From assembly GCF_020515695.1 (NCBI RefSeq), contig NZ_JAIWJA010000004.1, forward strand, positions 1 to 64,000: a stretch of 64,000 nt of DNA. Reading direction: 5' to 3'. Positions 52,562-61,770 of the stretch are shown here, piece by piece. Each line of letters begins with the position of its first letter. Position 1 is the stretch's first letter. The stretch is from Pseudomonas sp. MWU16-30317. GTDB taxonomy: Bacteria; Pseudomonadota; Gammaproteobacteria; Pseudomonadales; Pseudomonadaceae. The position numbers and the translations under genes are program-made. A model generated the notes under the pieces. That model ran no database searches. It was not told the DNA's origin and saw only the letters and a list, made by a program, of their open reading frames with translations.

Positions 52562-53595
52562 CCCGCAGCCTCGCTGTCGCCTTGCGCCAACTGCTGCTGC
52601 GCCTGAGCTGGGTGCTGCCGCTGCTGGCGCTGGCCTTGCTGGCCGGTGTGGCGATCGGTGAAACGCCGTTGGCGCCCAGCGTGGTGCTGCAGACATTGGC
52701 CAACCAGCTGGGCCTGGGCAACTATCCGCTGGATGCGATCGATCAAGGCATCATCTGGAACTACCGCCTGCCGCGCGCGCTGGTGGCGGCGGCCTGCGGC
52801 GCGGGTCTGGCGACGTGCGGCGTGGTGCTGCAGGCGCTGTTGCGCAACGCTTTGGCCGAGCCGTATCTGCTGGGGATTTCCGCGGGGGCCTCGACGGGTG
52901 CGGTGCTGGTGGCGTTGATCGGCATCGGTGGCGGCGCCATCTCGTTGTCGATGGGCGCGTTCAGCGGCGCGGTGCTCGCCTTCGTGCTGGTGGTGTTGCT
53001 GGCACGCGCTGGCAACGCGGCAGGTGCCCGCGGGCAGATCATCCTCGCGGGTATCGCCGGCTCGCAGCTGTTCAACGCCCTCACGGCCTTCCTGATCACC
53101 AAATCGGCCAACGCCGAGCAGGCCCGCGGCATCATGTTCTGGCTGCTGGGCAACCTCAGCGGCGTGCGCTGGCCGGCGGTGACCCTGGCGGTGCCGGTGG
53201 TGTTGCTGGGCTTGTCGGTGTGCCTGTGGCACCGGCGCGCGCTGGATGCCTTCACCTTTGGTAGCGACTCGGCAGCGGCCTTGGGTGTCGCCGTGCGCCC
53301 GGTGCAATACGTGCTGATCGGCAGCACCGCACTGATGACCGCCGTGCTGGTGTCGCTGGTCGGCTCCATCGGTTTCGTCGGCCTGGTCATCCCCCATGCC
53401 ATGCGCTTGCTGGTGGGCCTGCGCCATGCACGCCTGCTGCCGGCCAGCGCCTTGGCCGGGGCGGTGTTTCTGATTGCCGCTGACGTCATCTCGCGCACCC
53501 TCATCAGCGGCCAGGTGCTGCCCATCGGGGTGATTACCGCGCTGGTCGGCGCGCCGGCGTTCGCGCTCATCCTGATCAAGGCCAGACGCCCATGA
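52558..53595 (+). CDS. btuC: Cobalamin ABC transporter permease (BtuC-like)
   Basis: A 345-residue inner-membrane permease of the FecCD/BtuC family with about 10 hydrophobic segments. Family motifs are YRLPRALVAAACGAGLATCGVVLQALLRNALAEPYLLGIS and the late cytoplasmic loop SIGFVGLVIPHAMRLLVGLRHARLLPAS, where the ATPase docks. It overlaps btuF and btuD by four bases each. Confidence 0.9.
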   Translation: MTRSLAVALRQLLLRLSWVLPLLALALLAGVAIGETPLAPSVVLQTLANQLGLGNYPLDAIDQGIIWNYRLPRALVAAACGAGLATCGVVLQALLRNALAEPYLLGISAGASTGAVLVALIGIGGGAISLSMGAFSGAVLAFVLVVLLARAGNAAGARGQIILAGIAGSQLFNALTAFLITKSANAEQARGIMFWLLGNLSGVRWPAVTLAVPVVLLGLSVCLWHRRALDAFTFGSDSAAALGVAVRPVQYVLIGSTALMTAVLVSLVGSIGFVGLVIPHAMRLLVGLRHARLLPASALAGAVFLIAADVISRTLISGQVLPIGVITALVGAPAFALILIKARRP

Positions 53596-54374
53596 GTATT
53601 CATCCCACACCAGTACTGGCCTGTACGCAACTGGGCTGGCGCCACCAAGGCGCGACGATCCTTGAGGGAGTCGATCTGCAGGTGCACGCGGGTGAATCCC
53701 TGGCGCTGGTCGGCCCCAACGGCTCGGGCAAATCGACCCTGATCAAGCTGCTATGCGGCGTGCTCGCAGCGTCTGCCGGCGAGGTGCGCCTGTTCGGCCA
53801 GCCGTTGACCGACTACCTGCGCCGCGATATCGCTCAGCGCATCGCCGTGGTCGAACAGCACAGCGAGACACTCGACGCCATCAGCGTGCGCGATGCGGTG
53901 GAATTGGGCCGTACGCCATGGCTGAGCGCCTTGGCGCCGTGGTCGACGGAGGACGATCGGCATGTCCAGCAAGCCTTGCAAGCCGTGGACCTCATGCACC
54001 TGAGCAAGCGTCGCTGGCACAGTTTGTCGGGCGGCGAGCGGCAACGGGCGCAGATTGGCCGCGCCATGGCCCAGCAGCCGCAAATCCTGCTGTTGGACGA
54101 GCCCACCAATCACCTGGACATCCAGCATCAACTGTCGATCCTGGGACTGGTCCAGCGCCTGCCAGTGACCACGGTGATCGCCCTGCACGACCTCAACCAG
54201 GCACTCACTTGCGACCGCGTGGCGGTGTTGGACAAGGGTCGCTTGATTGCCCTCGGTGCACCCGAGGAGGTCCTGGTGCCGGAGTTGTTGTTAAAGACGT
54301 TCGGCGTGCATGCGCATTATCTGGTCGATCCTGAAGATGGCGCGCGGCTGTTGCGCTTTCGACCGGTTGACTAA
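53592..54374 (+). CDS. btuD: Cobalamin ABC transporter ATP-binding protein (BtuD-like)
   Basis: A 260-residue ABC ATPase. Walker A GPNGSGKSTLIKLL, the signature SLSGGERQRAQIGRAMA, Walker B LLLDEPTNHLDI and the H-loop ALHDLNQALT are all present. It closes the btuFCD operon and would energise uptake through BtuC. There is no outer-membrane receptor (BtuB) gene in the window. Confidence 0.9.
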   Translation: MSIHPTPVLACTQLGWRHQGATILEGVDLQVHAGESLALVGPNGSGKSTLIKLLCGVLAASAGEVRLFGQPLTDYLRRDIAQRIAVVEQHSETLDAISVRDAVELGRTPWLSALAPWSTEDDRHVQQALQAVDLMHLSKRRWHSLSGGERQRAQIGRAMAQQPQILLLDEPTNHLDIQHQLSILGLVQRLPVTTVIALHDLNQALTCDRVAVLDKGRLIALGAPEEVLVPELLLKTFGVHAHYLVDPEDGARLLRFRPVD

Positions 54375-54453
54375 CCTGCGCGCTTGATTTTCATGCAGTC
54401 TGCGCCGGCATAACCTAATCAATTGGAACCCAAACGCTCCAGCCAGGGTCGAT

Positions 54454-56898
54454 GTGACTACGATTTATCATTCGGCCAGATCCCTCCTCATGCCAATTCC
54501 CCAGACGCCGCTGTCGTTACCAATGCGACTGTGGCTCGTGCTGCTGAGCCTGTCGATCGGTGCTGCCGGGCTGTTCATGAGCCTGTTCGGCTATCGATTG
54601 CTTGCGCTGCACGGCAGTGCCTATTTCGTCGTTTGCGGCGTGGTCCTGTTGTTGTCCGCAGCGCAACTGGTGCGGGCAAAAACGGCAGGGGTGGCGCTCT
54701 TCGGCGTCGCGTATATCGGCTCGGTAGGCTGGGCAATCATGGACGTGGGGCTGGCCTTCTGGCCATTGATGTCACGCCTGCAGCTGCTGACAGTATTGAT
54801 GATAGCGGTGCTGCTGACCCTGCCGCGGCTCAGGCGCGGCGAAGGTCGCCCTCCCTTGAAAACCCCGACTTACGCCTGCGCCACCGTACTGATACTGGCT
54901 TCGCTGGGCGCCGGCGGCTCGATGTTCTTGCCGCATGCAGAGGTACACGCCTCGACTCCCATCCCGCCGCGTATTCCCGTGACAGTCGGTCACGAACAAA
55001 CCGATTGGCAGCACTACGGCAACACCCCAGGTGCGTCACGCTTCGTCGCCCTGGACCAGATCAACAGCGATAACGTCCAGCGCCTGCAAGTGGCCTGGTC
55101 CTACCACACCGGTGATATACCCATCAGCCCCACCGGCAACGGCGCCGAGGACGAAACCACGCCGCTGCAGGTCGGCCAGCAGCTGTTCGTCTGCACCCCC
55201 CACAACAATGTCATCGCCTTGCAGGCCAGCACCGGCAAACAGTTGTGGAAGACCGAGATCAACGCCCAGCAGAAAACCTGGATGCGCTGTCGCGGGCTGG
55301 CTTATTTCGATGTCGATCAACCGGTGTCGCAACCCAGCGTCGCCGGTGCCACGGCTGTGCCATTGCCCCTGCCGCAGATTGGCGCGCTGTGCCGTCAACG
55401 CATCGTGCTCAATACCATCGAAGCAGAACTGATCGCGCTGGATGCCCACACCGGCCAGTTCTGCACGGATTTCGGCATCGGCGGTCGAGTCGATCTCAAG
55501 CCGGGGATCGGCAAGGGCGTGGAATCCAATCAGTACTCGCTGACCTCCGCGCCGACCCTGGCCGGGACCACTGTGGTGGTCGGCGGCCGGGTTGCCGACA
55601 ACGCCAGCACCGACATGCCCGGCGGTGTGATCCGCGGCTATGACGTGATGACCGGCGCGCTGCGCTGGGCCTTCGACCCCGGTAATCCGCAAGTCCGTTT
55701 ACTGCCAACGCCCGGCCAGACCTACAGCCGCTCGACACCCAACGTTTGGGCGCCGATGTCCTACGACCCGGCCTCCAACACCGTCTACCTGCCCGTCGGC
55801 AGCTCGGCCATCGACTTCTATGGCGTTCAGCACCATCCCCTGGACCGCCAGTTCGGTGCTTCGCTGCTGGCGCTGGATGCCACCACCGGCTTGGAAAAAT
55901 GGCATTTTCAAACCGTTCACGATGACCTCTGGGACTTCGACGTGCCCATGCCGCCAAGCCTCATCGACCTGCCCCAGGCCGACGGTACCAGCACCCCCGC
56001 GCTGGTGTTCGGGACCAAGGCCGGGCAACTGTTCGTGCTCGACCGCCTGACCGGCAAGCCCCTGACCCAGGTCGACGAACAACCCGTGATGGCCGGTGAT
56101 ATCCCAGGCGAAACCTATTCGCCCACTCAGCCGGTGTCCATAGGCATGCCCCAGGTCGGCACCGAGCGCCTCAGCGAAGCGGATATGTGGGGCATCACGC
56201 CCTTCGACCAGTTGCTGTGCCGCATCGAGTTCAAATCGCTGCGCTATGACGGCCTGTTCACCCCACCCGGCACCCAGACCACGCTCAACTTGCCGGGCTC
56301 GCTGGGCGGCATGAACTGGGGTGGCTTGAGTATCGATCCGACCCGCCAGTACCTGTTCGTCAACGACATGCGCGTGGGCCTGGAGGTCCAACTCGTGGCG
56401 CAGGGGGAAGAGGTCAAAGGCAAGAAGCCGCCACGTGCACTGCAGGGCACACCTTACGCAATCAGCGTCAAGCGCCGGTTTCTATCGCCGCTGGGCATCC
56501 CCTGCCAGAAGCCTCCCTTCGGCACCCTTACCGCCGTCGACTTGAAGACCCGCCAGATCGCCTGGCAGGCGCCGATCGGAACCGTGCAGGACACCGGTCC
56601 CCTGGGAATCAAGATGCACCTGCCGATGCCGATCGGCATGCCAACACTGGGCGGCACCCTGGCGACCCAAGGCGGGCTGCTGTTCATCGCCGCAACCCAG
56701 GACCACTACCTGCACGCCTTCGACACCGGCAATGGCAGCGAACTGTGGAAGGGCCGCTTGCCAGTCGGTAGCCAAGGCACGCCGATCAGCTATCGCGACC
56801 CGGCCACGGGTAAACAGTACGTGGTGGTCACCGCCGGCGGCGGCCGTGGCTCACAGGATCGCGGTGACTACGTGATCGCCTACGCGCTGCCGGATTGA
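54454..56898 (+). CDS. Membrane-bound PQQ-dependent dehydrogenase (glucose/quinate/shikimate family)
   Basis: An 814-residue quinoprotein. The N-terminus has about five membrane helices (about 15-145), which bind ubiquinone, and the rest is an eight-bladed periplasmic propeller holding PQQ. The sequence follows Gcd closely: DWQHYGNTPGASRFVALDQIN, TCRGL-like MRCRGLAYFD, SGVIRG-like GGVIRGYDVMTGALRWAFDPG, NVWAPMSYD and GDYVIAYALPD. Gcd, QuiA and shikimate dehydrogenase cannot be separated by eye; oxidation of a sugar or cyclitol in the periplasm is the likely reaction. The start is uncertain: I use the GTG at 54454 with AGGG, but the ATG at 54490 is possible. Confidence 0.88.
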   Translation: MTTIYHSARSLLMPIPQTPLSLPMRLWLVLLSLSIGAAGLFMSLFGYRLLALHGSAYFVVCGVVLLLSAAQLVRAKTAGVALFGVAYIGSVGWAIMDVGLAFWPLMSRLQLLTVLMIAVLLTLPRLRRGEGRPPLKTPTYACATVLILASLGAGGSMFLPHAEVHASTPIPPRIPVTVGHEQTDWQHYGNTPGASRFVALDQINSDNVQRLQVAWSYHTGDIPISPTGNGAEDETTPLQVGQQLFVCTPHNNVIALQASTGKQLWKTEINAQQKTWMRCRGLAYFDVDQPVSQPSVAGATAVPLPLPQIGALCRQRIVLNTIEAELIALDAHTGQFCTDFGIGGRVDLKPGIGKGVESNQYSLTSAPTLAGTTVVVGGRVADNASTDMPGGVIRGYDVMTGALRWAFDPGNPQVRLLPTPGQTYSRSTPNVWAPMSYDPASNTVYLPVGSSAIDFYGVQHHPLDRQFGASLLALDATTGLEKWHFQTVHDDLWDFDVPMPPSLIDLPQADGTSTPALVFGTKAGQLFVLDRLTGKPLTQVDEQPVMAGDIPGETYSPTQPVSIGMPQVGTERLSEADMWGITPFDQLLCRIEFKSLRYDGLFTPPGTQTTLNLPGSLGGMNWGGLSIDPTRQYLFVNDMRVGLEVQLVAQGEEVKGKKPPRALQGTPYAISVKRRFLSPLGIPCQKPPFGTLTAVDLKTRQIAWQAPIGTVQDTGPLGIKMHLPMPIGMPTLGGTLATQGGLLFIAATQDHYLHAFDTGNGSELWKGRLPVGSQGTPISYRDPATGKQYVVVTAGGGRGSQDRGDYVIAYALPD

Positions 56899-56949
56899 AC
56901 TGCGCGGCCCCTTGTGAGAGCGGGCAAACCTCGCTGACACAGGTGTCCG

Positions 56950-57789
56950 TCAGCCATTCGCTACCTCGTGCCACAACGCCCGCACCCGGTCCTTGAGCAG
57001 CAGCGCCTCGGCCCAACGATCAGTGATGTCGCGGCCATCGGCGCCGGTAATGGCGTAGGGTGGCGGGCCTAGTTCGCAGGTAAACGACAGGCTGCCCGTG
57101 GTATCAGGTCGCGCCAACCAATCGCTAAAGCCATAGCGCCACCAGCTCATGAACTGCTCTACCCAAGGCTGATGCTGGGCGAAGCTGATCGGTACCTGCA
57201 CCTGTTCGCTACTGGCCACGCGGCCATGGTAGGCCCAACTGCGTTGCAGAATCTGGCGGATCTGTGCGTCGTCCACCGGATCGGCCGGGGTCGGCAGCTC
57301 GCGGCCGACCACATAGTGCGACAGGTCGGCGAGCAGTTTCAGATCCGGCAGCGCATCGAGGAGGTCTAGGGTAAAGATCAAGTCGTTGGTGATGCGATAG
57401 CGGTGAGTCTCGATCAGCACCGGGAAGTCCACCTGCTCGGCCAGGCGCTGCCAGCCCTCGATCAGCCCGATGGCCTCCTTGAGGCTGCGCGGACGCACAT
57501 CGGCTTGCAAGGTCAGGTGATGACAACCGTAACGACTGATCACATCCAGCGCCGCTGCCAGATCATCGACTGTGCGCGGGAACAGCTGGCCCTCGATCTG
57601 CAGGCCGAGGCCGTGGGCGGCCGTGGCCAGGCGCTGGACCGCCGCAGGCTGGTAGAAGTGATCGGTAATGCCGTCGAAGCCCGCCGCAGCGATCTGCTCG
57701 AGCTGGGCTTCGAGCGGCAGGTCGTTCTGGCCTCGATGGTCGAGCATTGCCCACATCGACTGGAACACCACGAATGCTTTCATGTTCAA
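56950..57789 (-). CDS. Sugar phosphate isomerase/epimerase (xylose-isomerase-like TIM barrel)
   Basis: A 279-residue TIM-barrel protein of the AP-endonuclease-2/IolE type. Features are AAAGFDGITDHFY, NDLIFTLDLLDALPDLKLLADLSHYVVG with acidic and histidine metal ligands, and IETHRY. It overlaps the reductase gene upstream by four bases. In the rhizopine gene sets that also contain mocDEF, a similar protein (MocC) acts on the freed inositol-like product, so I infer a role in cyclitol catabolism; direct evidence is lacking. Confidence 0.8.
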   Translation of the reverse strand: MNMKAFVVFQSMWAMLDHRGQNDLPLEAQLEQIAAAGFDGITDHFYQPAAVQRLATAAHGLGLQIEGQLFPRTVDDLAAALDVISRYGCHHLTLQADVRPRSLKEAIGLIEGWQRLAEQVDFPVLIETHRYRITNDLIFTLDLLDALPDLKLLADLSHYVVGRELPTPADPVDDAQIRQILQRSWAYHGRVASSEQVQVPISFAQHQPWVEQFMSWWRYGFSDWLARPDTTGSLSFTCELGPPPYAITGADGRDITDRWAEALLLKDRVRALWHEVANG

Positions 57790-59027
57790 CCTCGCAACAG
57801 TTGCTTGAGTGACACGCCCGGGTCGGCGAGTTCGGTGCTCGACAGCACTTTGCCGTCGAGGATCAGCCGCTCACAGAGCTTGATGTCCTTGCCGATACTG
57901 GCGCCCTGCCCCCAGCCACTGACACCTTGCAGGCGCTGATCGCCATCAAGGTAAAACAGCAAAAAAGCCCCGTTGGGCAGTTCGCGGGTGGCATCGGGCG
58001 CGTTGTTGCCGGTACTGCCGACGGTCTGCAGGCCCCAGGCGAATTGATCCGACCAAAACGCCGGCAAGTCGCTGAACGGCAGTTGCCGGCCCAGTAGATT
58101 GAGCGCGGCATGACGGCCCTGAGCCTCGGCGTTGCGCCAGGTTTCCTGACGCTGGAACGGGCTGCCAGGGCGCAAGCGAAACTCGCACACATCGCCGGCG
58201 GCGTAGACGCCCTCGGCGGTGGTGCCCAAGCACGCGTCCACTTGGATACCCTGGCCGATGTCGAGCCCGCCCGCGCGGGCGAGATCGACGTTGGGCTGCA
58301 TGCCGATGCCAACCACCAGCAGGTCGCACGCCAGCTGTGAGCCATCGGCCAACTGCACGGCTGCGGCACGCTCGGCGCCCAGTACGGCGCTGATCTTCAC
58401 GGCCAGGCGCACGTCTACGCCTTGTTCCTGATGCAAAGCCAGCAGCGCCGCCGACAACCGTTCTGGCAACACCCGTGCGGCCAGGCGCTCACCGGCTTCG
58501 AGCAAGATCACCTGGCAACCGAGCGCCCGCGCGGTCGCGGCCACCTCCAGGCCGATGAAACCGCCGCCCACTACCACCAGCCTGGCGCCGGGCTGCAGAT
58601 GGTCGCGCAGCAACAGGGCCTCGTCATGGGTGCGCAGATACAGCACGTTGGGCCAGTGCGCAGGCACCTGCGGCAAGCGCCGCGCCCGCCCGCCGGTGGC
58701 CAGCAACAAACCGTCGTAGGGCAGCACACGGCCATCGTCCAGGTGCAGTTCCCGCCGCTCGGTGTCGAGCCGCGTAGCACTATGGCCGGCTATATGCTCG
58801 ATGGCCAGCTGGTCCAGGCGCGCGGCGTCGCACAGGCTGTAGCTGTGCAGTTGCGCGGTGCCCTGCAGCAGGCCCTTGGACAAGGGTGGCCGCTCGTAGG
58901 GCAGATGCACCTCGTCACCGACCATGATCAAGCGCCCATCGAAGCCTTCTTCGCGCAGGGTCAATGCCGCTCGCCCCCCGGCGTGACCGGCGCCGACGAT
59001 GATGATGGTCTCGGGTTGGTTGATCAT
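57786..59027 (-). CDS. FAD-dependent ferredoxin reductase (MocF/rubredoxin reductase-like)
   Basis: A 413-residue NAD(P)H:ferredoxin reductase. The start at the ATG at 59027 has AGGAG eight bases upstream. The FAD motif TIIIVGAGHAGGRAA, the second dinucleotide motif LVVVGGGFIGLEVAATARALG and the late GVYAAGDVCEF identify the class. It lies between the Rieske ferredoxin and the isomerase in the same transcript, so it most likely feeds electrons to the ferredoxin and the desaturase-like oxygenase. It overlaps the isomerase by four bases. Confidence 0.9.
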   Translation of the reverse strand: MINQPETIIIVGAGHAGGRAALTLREEGFDGRLIMVGDEVHLPYERPPLSKGLLQGTAQLHSYSLCDAARLDQLAIEHIAGHSATRLDTERRELHLDDGRVLPYDGLLLATGGRARRLPQVPAHWPNVLYLRTHDEALLLRDHLQPGARLVVVGGGFIGLEVAATARALGCQVILLEAGERLAARVLPERLSAALLALHQEQGVDVRLAVKISAVLGAERAAAVQLADGSQLACDLLVVGIGMQPNVDLARAGGLDIGQGIQVDACLGTTAEGVYAAGDVCEFRLRPGSPFQRQETWRNAEAQGRHAALNLLGRQLPFSDLPAFWSDQFAWGLQTVGSTGNNAPDATRELPNGAFLLFYLDGDQRLQGVSGWGQGASIGKDIKLCERLILDGKVLSSTELADPGVSLKQLLRG

Positions 59028-59085
59028 GATGCGCACTCCTGGACCCATCTGCGCCGGCAAGAGGCCATTCGCGACACCCCGATAC

Positions 59086-59421
59086 TCATGCTCCAATCGC
59101 CAATTGCACTCTGCCCTGCTCGACGCGCACCGGGTAGGTCTTGAGGTTCACGCACACCGGCGCACCGAGGGCCTTGCCATTGCGGTAATCGAAGCGGCCG
59201 TTGTGTTTAGGACATTCGATCACGTGGTCCATCACCAGGCCGTCCGCGAGGTGGATCTTCTCGTGAGTGCACAGGCCATCGGTGGCGAACCAGGCGTTGT
59301 CCGGCGAGCGGTACACGGCATACGTGTGGTCCTGATGATCGAAGCGCAGCACATCTTCTTCGTCGACATCGTCCACGGCGCAGACATCGATCCATTGATT
59401 GATCAGAACTAATTCGGTCAT
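59086..59421 (-). CDS. Rieske [2Fe-2S] ferredoxin (MocE-like)
   Basis: A 111-residue soluble Rieske protein. The cluster ligands are C-T-H and C-P-K-H (in LCTHEKIHL and CPKHNGRFD). It would carry electrons from the reductase gene downstream to the desaturase-like oxygenase upstream. It ends 58 bases before the reductase start and begins 34 bases after the desaturase stop. Confidence 0.93.
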   Translation of the reverse strand: MTELVLINQWIDVCAVDDVDEEDVLRFDHQDHTYAVYRSPDNAWFATDGLCTHEKIHLADGLVMDHVIECPKHNGRFDYRNGKALGAPVCVNLKTYPVRVEQGRVQLAIGA

Positions 59422-59455
59422 GGCTGTATTCCTTGTTATGGGTAGTGCAATCAGG

Positions 59456-60538
59456 TCAACCGGTCACGGCATGGGCGGTGTCGGGCGAGGCCTGGCGCTG
59501 CGGCGTCACTCGGTGCACGAAATACTCAGGGTCGCGACGCTGGCGCCACAGCGTTGGAACGATCTCCCGGTAGGCCGCGAACAGGCTCGGATAAGGGACT
59601 GGGCAGTCATCGCGCATCGCTTCGTGCAGCTTCGGCAGGGCGTGGTATGGCACCATCGGGTACATGTGATGCTCGAGGTGGTAGTTCATGTTCAGGTATA
59701 AAAAGCGCAGCACCGGGTTCATGTAGATAGTCCGGCAATTACTGCGGTGATCGAGGCTGTCCTCGGCCAGCCCGACATGCTGCGACACGCCGAACAGGTA
59801 CGACAGCCAGCCGCCGTACAGCAGCGGCGTGCCGATCAGCAGGACCGGTAGCCAACTGCCCAGCACTGCGGCACTCATTACCGTAGCGGCGAAAATCGTC
59901 AGCCAGATGCGCGCGGTAAAGGTCACTTTTGGCCACTCGGATTCGGGGATGAACGTCTGCTCGGCATCGGTCATGCGCCCCTGGGCATGGCGCCAGAGCG
60001 AACCGAGGGTGTTCCAGGCGTGGGGGATCTGTGTGAGGTTGAGAAGCATCTTGCCGAGCTGCGGCGGGCGCGGCTCGACGATTTCCGGATCACGCCCGAC
60101 GATAACGGTATCGGTGTGATGGCGAGCATGACTCCAGCGCCAGACATGGGGCTCGAACAGGGTCATGAAGGACGCTATCTGATAAACCGCATCGTTCATC
60201 CAGCGGGTCTTGAAGGCCGTGCCATGACCGCATTCGTGCCAGCGCGCATTGGAGGCCGAGCCATACAGCACGCCATACACCAGCAAGAACGGCACGCAGC
60301 CCCAACTGCCCCACAACCACACGGCGCCGCCAGCGCTCAGCCCAAGGCTCAGGAACCAGATCGCGGTATCGCGCAGGGCCGGCCCATCACTGCGCTGCAT
60401 CAGCTCCTTGAGGCGCTTGCGGGGAACGGGAGATTGGTACCAGGTGGCAGAGACCAGGCCGTTTTCGGCGGCCCGCCGGGCTTCGGGGCCGGTCAGGCTG
60501 TAGTCCCGGGGAGTGAAGGTGGAGCGGTCTTCAGGCAT
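59456..60538 (-). CDS. Membrane fatty-acid-desaturase-type oxygenase (MocD-like)
   Basis: A 360-residue membrane di-iron enzyme. The three histidine boxes are HECGHG, HARHH and HLEHH, with about four hydrophobic segments between them. The ATG at 60538 has GAGAA seven bases upstream. The combination with a Rieske ferredoxin and a reductase matches MocDEF, which remove the methyl group of 3-O-methyl-scyllo-inosamine in rhizobia; that reaction is inferred from context. It diverges from a LacI regulator. Confidence 0.85.
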   Translation of the reverse strand: MPEDRSTFTPRDYSLTGPEARRAAENGLVSATWYQSPVPRKRLKELMQRSDGPALRDTAIWFLSLGLSAGGAVWLWGSWGCVPFLLVYGVLYGSASNARWHECGHGTAFKTRWMNDAVYQIASFMTLFEPHVWRWSHARHHTDTVIVGRDPEIVEPRPPQLGKMLLNLTQIPHAWNTLGSLWRHAQGRMTDAEQTFIPESEWPKVTFTARIWLTIFAATVMSAAVLGSWLPVLLIGTPLLYGGWLSYLFGVSQHVGLAEDSLDHRSNCRTIYMNPVLRFLYLNMNYHLEHHMYPMVPYHALPKLHEAMRDDCPVPYPSLFAAYREIVPTLWRQRRDPEYFVHRVTPQRQASPDTAHAVTG

Positions 60539-60720
60539 GTTGTCGTTCTCGGCAAGTTTGATTATTGGAATACTTGCTTCGATGCGGTGCACATCGTTGA
60601 ACAGAAATATAGGCAGCCACCTCCTGCCCCTCAAGACTGGCAGGGCATTCCCTCTCAAGCTATCATTCGCGCCGTATGCGCCTTGATAGTTTTCTTTCAA
60701 GGCCTGATCCAGGCCCCGCC

Positions 60721-61770
60721 ATGAACAATAAGAAACGCCCCACCATCGCCACGGTCGCGGCCTTCGCCGGGCTCAGCGTGGCCACCGTCGACCGGGTACT
60801 CAATGCCCGCGCACCGGTCACCGAGGACACTGCCCAGCGCGTATTCGCCGCCGCAGAAGCCGTCGGTTACTTCGCCGCGCGGCTGATCGGCCAGCGCATC
60901 CGCGAACGGCGCCCCAGCTACCGCTTCGGCATCCTGCTGCTGGGCACCGCCCCGGACTTCTACAACAACCTCGCCAACGCCATCCGCGAGGCGGCTCGCG
61001 ATCACCCCGCGGCCAACCTGGCCTGCCAGTTCGAGTACATCCACGACCGCAGCCCGGCCGCCATCGTCGAGCAGATCGAGCAACTCGCCGTGCAATGCGA
61101 CGCGCTGGCGGTGGTCAGTTACACCCATCCGCTGATCAACGCGTGCCTGGCCCAGATACGTGCCGCAGGAGTGCCGGTGGTCGCCCTGCTGTCGGACATC
61201 GACGAGCATTTTCAAGAACCCTACGTCGGGCTCGACAACCACGAGTTCGGTCGCACGCTGGGCTGGCTGCTGGCCCATACCTGCGGTGCGCGCGAGGGCA
61301 GCGTCGGCGTGCTGTTGGGCGGCCATCGCTTTATCGGCCATCAGACCCGCGTCGATGGCTTGCGCAGCTACCTGCACGAGCATGCGCCGGGCCTGCGCCT
61401 GCTTGATGCGTTGATCAACATGGACAACAGCGACATCAGCGAGGAAGCCACCCTCGACCTGCTGGCCCGCCATGACGACTTGCGCGGGCTGTGCGTGGTG
61501 GGGGGTGGCGGCGACGGCATCATCAGCGCACTGCGCCAGCTGCCATTACCCGCGCGGCTGTGCTGCGTCGTGCCCGAGTCCACCGCCCGCTCCCATCAGG
61601 CGTTGCGCGATGGCCTGGTGCGCGCGGTCATCGACACGCCAGCCACCGCTACGGCGCAAGCGTTGATGAATCTGTTGGTGACGTTACAGGCGGGCGAGCC
61701 CTTCGATGCGCAGCGCCACCGCATCCAGGTGGCGCTGCAGATCATCACGGCCGAGAACGCCCGGCTGTGA
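60721..61770 (+). CDS. LacI-family regulator
   Basis: A 349-residue repressor. The HTH TIATVAAFAGLSVATVDRVLN is at about residues 8-28 and a periplasmic-binding-type domain follows (GILLLGTAPDFYNN, ALAVVSYTHPLIN, RVDGLRSYL). It diverges from the mocDEF-like operon, with about 180 bases between the starts, and probably controls it. Its last 26 bases overlap the end of the serine hydrolase gene on the other strand. Confidence 0.9.
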   Translation: MNNKKRPTIATVAAFAGLSVATVDRVLNARAPVTEDTAQRVFAAAEAVGYFAARLIGQRIRERRPSYRFGILLLGTAPDFYNNLANAIREAARDHPAANLACQFEYIHDRSPAAIVEQIEQLAVQCDALAVVSYTHPLINACLAQIRAAGVPVVALLSDIDEHFQEPYVGLDNHEFGRTLGWLLAHTCGAREGSVGVLLGGHRFIGHQTRVDGLRSYLHEHAPGLRLLDALINMDNSDISEEATLDLLARHDDLRGLCVVGGGGDGIISALRQLPLPARLCCVVPESTARSHQALRDGLVRAVIDTPATATAQALMNLLVTLQAGEPFDAQRHRIQVALQIITAENARL

